From the NCBI GenBank assembly GCA_022844585.1, contig JALHLM010000058.1, positions 11,439 through 16,873 of the forward strand: a stretch of 5,435 bases of DNA, written 5' to 3'. Source of the stretch: Pirellulales bacterium (GTDB lineage: Bacteria > Planctomycetota > Planctomycetia > Pirellulales > JALHLM01). Shown here piece after piece: positions 1 through 5,435 of this stretch (position 1 is the first letter of the stretch; every line of letters starts with the position of its first letter). The notes under the pieces were generated by a model. It had not been told where the DNA came from, ran no database searches, and was given only the letters and a program-made list of their open reading frames with translations. Both the position numbers and the translations under genes were made by a program.

Positions 1-56
1 GCGGACTGTCGACCTATTGACCGCCTTCGTTCCGAGCGCCGTGCTACCGGCGGCCG

Positions 57-86
57 TTGCCCGAAGCGCGGCGTGACGATTATACT
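57..86 (+). promoter_or_regulatory. Candidate sigma-70-type promoter for metK
   Basis: A TTGCCC hexamer at 57-62 (4 of 6 to TTGACA) lies 18 bases before TATACT at 81-86 (5 of 6 to TATAAT). A start near 93 would give a leader of about 45 bases before the GTG at 138. No SAM-riboswitch-like structure is visible in that short leader. The call rests on consensus matching only; promoter consensus in planctomycetes is poorly defined. Confidence 0.35.
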
Positions 87-125
87 GCTTGGTCTTACGA
101 AAACTGCATTTCATCGGACTCGCGC

Positions 126-130
126 GGAGG
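126..130 (+). promoter_or_regulatory. Shine-Dalgarno that fixes the metK start
   Basis: GGAGG at 126-130 is followed after 7 bases by GTG at 138. This favours the GTG start over the in-frame TTG at 57, which would add 27 residues that do not resemble the MetK N-terminus. From the GTG the protein reads VASGKYLFTSES, which lines up with the normal bacterial MetK start (E. coli MAKHLFTSES). Confidence 0.7.
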
Positions 131-137
131 GGATCAC

Positions 138-1322
<1,185 letters not shown>

Positions 1323-1336
1323 GAAGTGGGAGTTGT

Positions 1337-1532
1337 AACCGCGAAACACGCGAAATGACGCGAAAATAGGATACGAACGGGAGTTATCCACGGAACACGC
1401 GGAAGGACACGGAAGCAGGGGTGGCTAATAGTTGATGGAGCCGACCGCTTCGATGGTTTTCCGTGTCATTCCGAGTGTTCCGTGGACAAGTTCGATTTCT
1501 CGTTTTCGCAAACTTTCGCGTCTTTAGCGGTT
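1337..1532. repeat. Nested double inverted repeat, CGCGAAA family
   Basis: Two concentric palindromes fill most of the metK-downstream space. The outer arms are 1337-1366 and 1503-1532 (24 of 30 positions pair); the left arm is built from CGCGAAA-type units about 10-12 bases apart. The inner arms are 1387-1414 and 1459-1486 (26 of 28 pair) and carry a related unit, CGGAACACGCGGAA. CGAAC stands between outer and inner arms on both sides, with a small indel. The central loop is 1415-1458. As RNA or cruciform DNA this would be a long interrupted hairpin. No T-run follows, so it is not a classical terminator. The 5108-5237 element shares the outer-arm sequence, so this looks like a dispersed intergenic repeat. 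It has no coding content. Confidence 0.85.
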
Positions 1533-1565
1533 CCGAATTGAATTCACCTTCACGCGAGGTCAGGG

Positions 1566-2315
1566 ATGACAGCCGCGTCGAATACGATTCCCTCCGCGCG
1601 CGGTTTCGCCGTGGAGGTCGGCTGCGCCGCCGTGACGGTCGGCGCGTTGCTCGCTGTCGGGCGGACGTCCGTGGCGATTTCCTTTTGGCCGGCGCTCGGT
1701 TTGAGCCTCGTTGGAGTCTTGGCCGTCGCCTCGACCACGGCGCCGCGTGGATTTCGGACCCCGCAGCTTTGGCGGCAGGCTCGCGGTTGGGTCGCGCTCT
1801 TGATCGCCATGCTCGCGTTGCAACTATTCGCGGCAGATCAATTGGCGCTCGCGGCGCTGTGGCTGCCGTATGGAACGGCGCTGATCTTACACATTGCGGC
1901 GCGGGGCAATCGCGGTTTCGCTACGGTTGCGAAAAACGACGCCGTACCGGGGAAATCGATTGCGGTGACCGAGATTCCGCCCTCAACAGACGACGCCGAT
2001 TGGCGGCATCACATCGAGTATGCCCAATCGTACGACGCTGGCGGACTTAAGCAGGTCGCCGGCGTCGCGCGGTTGACGTTCCGTCCCGGCGAGCGCCAAA
2101 CGGAATTGCATCTCGCCTTCTGCCCTTCGTTCGTCGGCGCACCGCGGCTCGATTGCCATCAAACCAGCGGCCCGGAAGCGCGAGTTAAGATCACGCAGAC
2201 GATGCCCTACGGAGCCCGGGCGGAAGTCCAAAGACTCGACGCCACGGCGTGGAGCGTGATCACACTGGAATTCATCGCCACGCCAACTAAAGCGAACTTC
2301 AAGCAAGCGTCTTAA
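1566..2315 (+). CDS. Unrecognised membrane protein, four N-terminal helices plus soluble domain
   Basis: This 249-residue protein belongs to no family I recognise. Four hydrophobic segments lie near residues 13-32, 36-56, 74-90 and 92-111, suggesting an N-terminal membrane domain of two hairpins. A polar linker at about 112-145 leads to a soluble C-terminal part (about 146-240), predicted beta-rich from alternating patterns such as GVARLTFRPGERQTELHLAF (166-185) and VITLEFIA (231-238). Two Cys (186 and 197) and several His (148, 149, 182, 198) occur there, but not in a clear metal motif. The ATG is preceded by GAGG at 1556-1559 with 6-base spacing, supporting this start. An overlapping frame from 1463 runs through the repeat and has an Arg-rich, non-protein-like translation. 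The gene ends 14 bases before the MITE-like element. Being coding is likely; function is unknown. Confidence 0.8.
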   Translation: MTAASNTIPSARGFAVEVGCAAVTVGALLAVGRTSVAISFWPALGLSLVGVLAVASTTAPRGFRTPQLWRQARGWVALLIAMLALQLFAADQLALAALWLPYGTALILHIAARGNRGFATVAKNDAVPGKSIAVTEIPPSTDDADWRHHIEYAQSYDAGGLKQVAGVARLTFRPGERQTELHLAFCPSFVGAPRLDCHQTSGPEARVKITQTMPYGARAEVQRLDATAWSVITLEFIATPTKANFKQAS

Positions 2316-2329
2316 TCGGATGCAATCCC

Positions 2330-2526
2330 GTAGGTCAGGCACCTTGGTCGAAGGAAAAAGGTGAGCACTTCGTCATCGCTTGCCACCATCCCTAATTCGC
2401 GCCGGCTAATTGCCTGACGGGTCGACGTGTTCTCGCGTCAGGCAATCTGCCAGCATCGGTGTGGGATGTTGCCGCGGTGAAAGGTAGCGCCGGGCGTCTT
2501 GACTTCGACCGGGGTGCCTGACCTAC
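2330..2526. mobile_element. MITE-like element with 24-bp terminal inverted repeats
   Basis: The left end 2330-2353 begins GTAGGTCAGGCACC. The right end 2503-2526 is its reverse complement at 22 of 24 positions, ending GGTGCCTGACCTAC; the outermost 14 bases match perfectly. Inside is a second perfect 11-bp hairpin, ATTGCCTGACG at 2409-2419 against CGTCAGGCAAT at 2436-2446 with a 16-base loop; it reuses the GCCTGAC core of the ends. There is no open reading frame of convincing quality inside. No target-site duplication is evident (flanks end ...AATCCC and begin AAAATG). It may be a non-autonomous transposable element, a REP/RAYT-type palindromic unit, or a structured intergenic RNA. It lies between the + strand membrane-protein gene and the convergent csrA gene. 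Confidence 0.6.
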
Positions 2527-2573
2527 AAAATGCCTGGCAGGCGTGCTTCGGAAGGCTCCCAGAAAACGGCCGA

Positions 2574-2601
2574 GGCGCGACGACCCTCGGGTCGCCGCGC
2601 C
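2574..2601. terminator. GC-rich hairpin between convergent genes, possible terminator
   Basis: GGCGCGACGACCC at 2574-2586 pairs with GGGTCGCCGCGCC at 2589-2601 (12 of 13), with a CTCG tetraloop if the closing pair opens. On the - strand a short TTTT run follows about 6 bases after the stem (near 2563-2567), so it could terminate csrA transcription, whose stop is at 2645. The T-run is short and displaced, so the assignment is weak. Confidence 0.3.
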
Positions 2602-2644
2602 CCTCCGCTTTGCCGGCTTGGTGATCCGCAACTCACTCAGGGTG

Positions 2645-3034
2645 CTACATCACGGCTTGCTTGCGACGCACCAACCCGGCCAAAGGGGCTTGCCGTGGGC
2701 CCGCTCCGCGGACGGCCAACGAAACGCTTCGCGGTCCCACGGCAAGTGGGTGGGTCTCCTTCGGGCAATCTTCTTCGCCGCCTCGGTCGGTGATGCATGG
2801 CCAATCGTCTCCCGCGGCCCCGGCGGCCCGCAGGGATTTCGTGGTCGCGGCATCCTTCTCGGTCGGTTCGGCGTCGACCGGCGGGCGGGCGAGCAGCTCA
2901 CTGCGAGCGATGCGAACATTCTTGGGGGCGTCGATCCCGACGCGAACGACGTTCCCCTTCAGACGCACGATCGTGATCGTGATATCGCGGCCGATCTTGA
3001 TCTGTTCGTTCAGCTTGCGAGTGAGCACCAACAT
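2645..3034 (-). CDS. csrA: CsrA/RsmA translational regulator with long C-terminal extension
   Basis: CsrA is a small homodimeric RNA-binding protein that grips GGA motifs in mRNA leaders and alters translation or stability. Residues 1-48 are a clear CsrA core: MLVLTRK start, IGRDI at 14-18, KGNVVRVGIDAPK at 26-38, and ARSEL at 43-47. The RNA-contacting positions Leu4, Arg6 and Arg44 of E. coli CsrA are all present. The family is usually 55-75 residues, whereas this frame continues to 129. The tail (about 49-129) is rich in Ala, Pro, Arg and Gly, has no domain I recognise, and residues 97-116 are encoded by a palindrome. Start choice is firm: AAGGAG at 3046-3041 lies 6 bases before the ATG. 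The upstream same-strand gene ends 209 bases away, and the space contains a sigma-54-like site, so csrA probably has its own promoter. The core call is very secure; whether the tail is functional is unknown. Confidence 0.93.
   Translation of the reverse strand: MLVLTRKLNEQIKIGRDITITIVRLKGNVVRVGIDAPKNVRIARSELLARPPVDAEPTEKDAATTKSLRAAGAAGDDWPCITDRGGEEDCPKETHPLAVGPRSVSLAVRGAGPRQAPLAGLVRRKQAVM
2689..2746. repeat. Inverted repeat inside the csrA 3' coding end
   Basis: Arms 2689-2704 and 2731-2746 pair at 15 of 16 positions around a 26-base loop; the arm begins CTTGCCGTGGG. It lies fully inside the csrA frame (residues 97-116) without breaking it. It could be an inserted palindromic unit that became coding, or an mRNA 3' structure. 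The ends are inferred only from where pairing stops. Confidence 0.65.
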
Positions 3035-3040
3035 GGCATT

Positions 3041-3067
3041 CTCCTTGGCGTTGACTTAGGCCTCCTC
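3041..3067 (-). promoter_or_regulatory. csrA leader with two GGA motifs (Shine-Dalgarno and upstream site)
   Basis: On the - strand, GAGGAGG (3067-3061) and AAGGAG (3046-3041) lie 14 bases apart just before the csrA ATG at 3034. The second is the Shine-Dalgarno at 6-base spacing. Known CsrA targets carry A-N-GGA motifs, one often overlapping the Shine-Dalgarno, so this arrangement is compatible with csrA autoregulation. That role is inference; the GGA motifs are seen directly. Confidence 0.4.
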
Positions 3068-3080
3068 AATGCGAGCCCCT

Positions 3081-3100
3081 AAAAGCAACGGCCATGCCAA
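3081..3100 (-). promoter_or_regulatory. Candidate sigma-54 (-24/-12) promoter for csrA
   Basis: Read on the - strand, the site is TTGGCATG, four bases, then TTGCT. The sigma-54 consensus is YTGGCACG-N4-TTGCW, so every fixed position matches except C to T in the -24 element, and the spacing is exact. A start near 3073 would give a leader of about 39 bases containing both GGA motifs. Two short dyads further upstream, TTCCCGGAA at 3137-3145 and GTAA-N3-TTAC at 3211-3221, could be activator sites, but neither is recognised. No good sigma-70 promoter was found in the same space. Confidence 0.45.
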
Positions 3101-3243
3101 ACAGATGTTCACTATCGCAGATTAGCGCAAACGTCGTTCCCGGAATCACTTACGCGCGCAACAAGCCCCGTCGGCACAATCGGAACTGAACAAAAGAATA
3201 CAAACGCCGTGTAAGCGTTACCAAACGCGGGGCCGAGCGGCGG

Positions 3244-3939
3244 CTATTCCGGGGCGGTTTCGGCTTTGGTGCGCTCGAAGAAGGCCGGCCCCTGAACTTG
3301 GATGCTGAGGACGTCCGCGACCGGCACGGCCACGTCGTTCGTCTTCATAACAAACACCGTCTGGGTGAACATCCCGCCCACGAAAGGCAGTTCTCCCAAC
3401 ACGGGGATGCTTCGCTTGGTGGCGACACCGCTCTTTTCGGTAACGGACCATCGGTCGACGGTGACGTTGGTCAGTTCGCCTCGGGCCTTGGTCAGCTTGC
3501 CTCGATCGACATACTGAATTGCGACCGTGTCGCCAACTTCGGGCCACTCCGGAAGTTGTTCTTCTAGAGCTTTGTCGGCGCCAGGCTGGTGCTCCACGAT
3601 TTGAACCGCGTCAGCGGGCAGCAGTTGGACATGGCGTTCTCGGCCGATGCCGACATTATTGCGAGAGACCATCTTGAAGAGGCGGCTGCCTGGCTTGCTC
3701 GGTACGAGAATGTTCCTACCTGGCACGACTTCTAGCAGCGACACCCATTGCTCGTCCGCATGCATCAATTCACCGGAGAACTGCTCCGTCACGCCGGCGC
3801 GGGAGACGTCGACGGTATAGGTATCTCCCACGACCCAATTCGCAGCGGCGACTTCTTCCGCGACCGCTTGCGCGTGAGAGAATTGCGCATATACGAGAGC
3901 AAGGCAGAGGCTGGATAGTAGTTGTCGCAATTGGCGCAT
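3244..3939 (-). CDS. Secreted protein with two ~80-residue repeats and a secretin-like motif
   Basis: This 231-residue protein has a basic start (MRQLRQ) and a hydrophobic stretch (about 7-18), with a plausible signal-peptidase site after HAQA (residue 25), so it is probably exported. After the signal, two similar blocks run from 37 to 116 and 135 to 216. Each opens with VGDT, has GEL about 20 residues on, then a Trp a few residues later, and closes with a matching segment (LPADAVQIVE and VPVADVLSIQ). The short-strand pattern suggests small beta-barrel (SH3/Sm-like) folds; this is inference. The second block holds IPVLGELPFVGGMF (178-191), which fits the C-terminal half of the secretin signature except for Met in place of Leu/Val at 190. 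At 231 residues it is far too short to be a secretin. AGGA (3950-3947) lies 7 bases before the ATG. It precedes csrA on the same strand. I do not recognise the family. Confidence 0.82.
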   Translation of the reverse strand: MRQLRQLLSSLCLALVYAQFSHAQAVAEEVAAANWVVGDTYTVDVSRAGVTEQFSGELMHADEQWVSLLEVVPGRNILVPSKPGSRLFKMVSRNNVGIGRERHVQLLPADAVQIVEHQPGADKALEEQLPEWPEVGDTVAIQYVDRGKLTKARGELTNVTVDRWSVTEKSGVATKRSIPVLGELPFVGGMFTQTVFVMKTNDVAVPVADVLSIQVQGPAFFERTKAETAPE

Positions 3940-4086
3940 CGATTCGTCCTACGTGAGCAGTTACGGCTTGCCACGTGTTCCGCCGGGTTACACTTGTTCT
4001 CCGTCTAACCCTGATTCGCGGCCCAGAAGTTCGACGACGGGCGCCTTCTATGAAGGCTGTTCGTTGGTCCGAGGGGGCCGGCGGTG

Positions 4087-4173
4087 TTTTCCTTCTTCGG
4101 CCTCGTTCAACGCACACACCTGCACTTACTCGTCGTGATCGTCCAAGCCCACGAACCGTGCTACACTTGACAT
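4087..4173 (-). pseudogene. Broken N-terminus of an IS110-family transposase
   Basis: From ATG at 4173 the - strand reads MSSVARFVGLDDHDE, then TAA (4128-4126), then VQVCALNEAEEGK in the same frame. IS110-family DEDD recombinases typically begin with a strand of the form (A)RFVGLD-x-H, with the first catalytic Asp in GLD, followed closely by a strand such as VQVCVLD. Both blocks are present in order and in frame, separated by one stop codon, so a premature stop seems to have replaced a sense codon. Further stops follow (near 4051 and 4016), and no continuation of the roughly 300-400-residue enzyme is seen before the signal-peptide gene at 3939. GGAG at 4186-4183 precedes the ATG by 9 bases. 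Family recognition rests on short motifs. Confidence 0.5.
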
Positions 4174-4400
4174 GGCTCGTTGCTCCAAAAAGGGTCTGGG
4201 CTTAGGCCTCATCGCCCTGCACTCGCTTGAACCCTCGAAGCCTCGAGCCTTCATCCCTATCTGGGGCTGGGGCGAATATTGAGGCAACCACGTCGAACAA
4301 GCTGGGGCATCGTGGCATGCGCGATCATGATTTAACGAAGTCCCAGTGAGTTCAACTTTAGCCATACTGAGACTAAGCGCCCCTGCCTCAGGCACCCCGC
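4174..4400 (-). mobile_element. Putative left-end noncoding region of the IS110 relic
   Basis: The roughly 225 bases upstream of the transposase remnant lack a convincing gene. A frame from 4395 stays open into the transposase start, but its translation has no protein-like pattern. In the IS110 group the noncoding end before the transposase encodes the structured bridge RNA. A stem fitting such a structure is visible: GCA (4284-4286) plus CCACG (4288-4292) pair with CGTGG (4311-4315) plus TGC (4318-4320), leaving an 18-base loop and a small internal loop. A shorter CTCGA/TCGAG hairpin lies near 4233-4246. The outer boundary near 4400 is a guess, set only by the nnrE start at 4417. This is inference from position and structure. 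Confidence 0.33.
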
Positions 4401-4416
4401 GTCAGCTCCATCCACC

Positions 4417-5091
4417 ATGGAACGCTACATCACCACCGCCCAAGCGCGCGAGGTCGATCGCCGCGCTGTGAGCGACTGCGGTATGTCTGGCCTGGTGTTG
4501 ATGGAGAATGCCGCGCGCGGGACACTCTTGGTGATGTTGCGATTGGGCGTCGCCGGACCGGTCGCGATCTGCTGCGGTTGGGGCAACAACGGCGGCGACG
4601 GGCTGGCGCTGGCGCGCCTGCTGGACGCCGAGGGCTACGACGTCCGCGTGGCGCTCTGGGCGTTGAATTCCAATCTGAGCCCCGACGCCTCCGCCAATCT
4701 CGGCATCCTGCGGCACTGCAACGTGCGATTGGAGCTGTACGAACCGGCCGATCTGCTGGAAACGCATCCGGCGCTGTTGCAGGGCGCAGATTGGGTCGTC
4801 GACGCGCTGTTCGGCACCGGCTTCCGTGGAGAATTCCGTCCGCCGTACGGCGCGGTCGTGCGCCAATTAAATCAAGCCACCGCGCGGCGATTGGCCATCG
4901 ACGTCCCCAGCGGCCTCGACGCCAACACTGGTCACGCGGCGGAAAACACCTTCCGCGCCGACCACACGGTGACCTTCGTGGCCCCCAAAATCGGCTTCCG
5001 CGAACCGTCCGCGGCGCCTTATCTAGGGCAAGTCCATGTCGCCCAAATCGGCGCCCCGCGAAGGTTGATCGAGGACGTCCTACGCGATTGA
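4417..5091 (+). CDS. nnrE: NAD(P)H-hydrate epimerase (YjeF_N domain)
   Basis: This cytosolic repair enzyme interconverts the R and S forms of hydrated NADH and NADPH, so that the partner dehydratase can restore the cofactor. All 224 residues form one YjeF_N domain: MENAA at 29-33, the nucleotide-binding GNNGGDG at 56-62, DALFGTGFRG at 129-138, IDVPSGLDANTG at 161-172 with the conserved Asp162, and TFVAPKIGF at 186-194. The C-terminal ADP/ATP-dependent dehydratase half found in the fused E. coli protein (about 515 residues) is absent, so the dehydratase (NnrD) must be encoded elsewhere. No Shine-Dalgarno is visible before the ATG, though the start agrees with the family N-terminus (ITTAQAREVDRRA). 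An inverted repeat begins 16 bases after the stop. Confidence 0.95.
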   Translation: MERYITTAQAREVDRRAVSDCGMSGLVLMENAARGTLLVMLRLGVAGPVAICCGWGNNGGDGLALARLLDAEGYDVRVALWALNSNLSPDASANLGILRHCNVRLELYEPADLLETHPALLQGADWVVDALFGTGFRGEFRPPYGAVVRQLNQATARRLAIDVPSGLDANTGHAAENTFRADHTVTFVAPKIGFREPSAAPYLGQVHVAQIGAPRRLIEDVLRD

Positions 5092-5107
5092 ACCGCGGCG
5101 GCGCAAT

Positions 5108-5237
5108 GGATTAGCCCGCGAAACACGCAAAACACGCGAAAAGGGGGAGGGCGAGTTGTCATCATATGCGTCACGGTACCGGAATCGAAACTTAGTCTCC
5201 TTTTTTCGTGTGTTTCGCGTGTTTCGCGGGCGAATCC
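5108..5237. repeat. Inverted repeat, CGCGAAA family, second copy
   Basis: Arms 5108-5142 and 5203-5237 pair at 32 of 35 positions around a 60-base loop. The core, CCCGCGAAACACGC, is iterated as ACGCGAAA-like units. The left outer arm of the 1337-1532 element shares CCGCGAAACACGC, so both belong to one family. The descending arm starts in a TTTTTT run (5201-5206), but this lies on the loop side, not after the stem, so a standard terminator is not supported. It lies just past nnrE and before the acyltransferase gene. Coding content is absent. Confidence 0.88.
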
Positions 5238-5287
5238 TCCGCGATTCAGTTCATCTGGAATTGCCGTAGCCTGAGGGTGGCGGAATG

Positions 5288-5296
5288 TGGGATAAT
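5288..5296 (+). promoter_or_regulatory. Candidate extended -10 promoter for the acyltransferase gene
   Basis: TGG-GATAAT at 5288-5296 fits an extended -10 element (TGn plus 5 of 6 to TATAAT) with no good -35. A start near 5303 would leave about 36 bases before the ATG at 5339. Weak, consensus-based evidence only. Confidence 0.25.
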
Positions 5297-5338
5297 TCGG
5301 CGGTTTCCTGACGGGCCTGGGAATGGAGTCTTGGCTGG

Positions 5339-5435
5339 ATGCGGCGGATATTGCAGTACCTGGGGTATGTGACGGCGCGGGTGCTGATCGCCGTGGTGCA
5401 GGCCGTGCCGTTGGAGTGGTGCGCCGAGTTCTCGC
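5339..5435 (+). CDS. Probable lysophospholipid/lipid A acyltransferase, N-terminal fragment
   Basis: Thirty-two codons are present before the window ends. The protein begins MRRILQYLGYVTARVLIAVV and continues QAVPLEWCAEFS. A short basic start, a hydrophobic helix of about 18 residues, then QA-(L/V)-P-L and a Cys/Glu-containing turn resembles the N-terminus of LpxL/HtrB-type acyltransferases, which anchor in the inner membrane and transfer acyl chains to lipid A precursors or lysophospholipids. The catalytic HX4D motif would lie outside the window, so the family cannot be confirmed here. The ATG has GGAG (5325-5328) at 10-base spacing, and an in-frame TGA at 5309-5311 rules out a longer start. 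It lies 247 bases past nnrE on the same strand. Confidence 0.6.
   Translation, partial: MRRILQYLGYVTARVLIAVVQAVPLEWCAEFS

Noticed and set aside
2..76. Possible C-terminal tail of an upstream + strand gene ending RSAA at TGA 74-76
   Set aside because: Only 24 codons are visible, with no recognisable motif, and the stretch overlaps the candidate metK promoter; not enough to support a gene.
87..137. SAM riboswitch or other leader RNA before metK
   Set aside because: The leader is about 45 bases, too short for known SAM riboswitches, and no conserved core is seen.
1337..1532. CRISPR-like array, because of the iterated CGCGAAA units
   Set aside because: Units are 10-12 bases apart with no unique spacers, and they form inverted, not direct, repeats.
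1463..2050. 195-residue + strand frame overlapping the membrane-protein gene
   Set aside because: It begins inside the palindrome and has an Arg-rich translation; the frame from 1566 has coherent membrane helices and a Shine-Dalgarno.
2392..2631. 79-residue - strand frame across the MITE-like element
   Set aside because: It is Arg/Ala/Pro-rich, has no start signal, and lies over inverted repeats; no protein evidence.
4043..4057. GCCTTC-TAT-GAAGGC hairpin as a terminator
   Set aside because: The stem is only 6 bp with no T-run and lies within the decayed insertion-sequence region.
4126..4395. 89-residue - strand frame taken as a gene
   Set aside because: Only its last 15 residues resemble a protein family (IS110 N-terminus); the rest reads through probable noncoding insertion-sequence end DNA.
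4402..4866. 154-residue - strand frame opposite nnrE
   Set aside because: It is antisense to a well-conserved YjeF_N domain and shows a His/Gln/Arg-rich shadow composition.

Overview
The window looks like chromosomal DNA of a GC-rich bacterium, most likely a planctomycete (Pirellulales-like). This rests on the CsrA sequence style, the mix of long intergenic spaces with housekeeping genes, the style of the IS110-type transposase remnant, and a stand-alone YjeF_N epimerase followed by a lipid-A-type acyltransferase. The assignment comes from remembered family features, not from a search.

Layout: (1) metK, S-adenosylmethionine synthetase, + strand, GTG start at 138 with a strong Shine-Dalgarno and a plausible sigma-70-type promoter. 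(2) A 196-bp nested double palindrome (1337-1532). (3) An unrecognised four-helix membrane protein with a C-terminal soluble domain (1566-2315). (4) A 197-bp MITE-like element with 24-bp terminal inverted repeats (2330-2526), then a GC-rich hairpin. (5) csrA on the - strand (3034-2645), with an intact RNA-binding core and an unusual ~80-residue C-terminal extension containing a palindrome; upstream is a close match to a sigma-54 promoter. (6) A secreted two-repeat protein on the - strand (3939-3244). (7) A 477-bp space holding what looks like the left end and first codons of a broken IS110-family insertion sequence. (8) nnrE, NAD(P)H-hydrate epimerase, + strand (4417-5091). (9) A second palindrome (5108-5237) of the same sequence family as the one after metK. 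(10) The first 32 codons of a probable lysophospholipid/lipid A acyltransferase (from 5339), cut by the window edge.

The named genes serve core functions: methyl-donor synthesis, repair of damaged NAD(P)H, post-transcriptional control and envelope lipid synthesis. They do not form one pathway. The genes are mostly separated by 200-480 bp, and these spaces hold most of the unusual signal: three large inverted-repeat structures, one palindrome inside the csrA 3' end, and a decayed transposon end. No complete novel system is visible. The best leads are the CGCGAAA palindrome family, the MITE-like element, the putative bridge-RNA-bearing IS110 relic, the sigma-54 site before csrA, and the secretin-like motif in the secreted protein.
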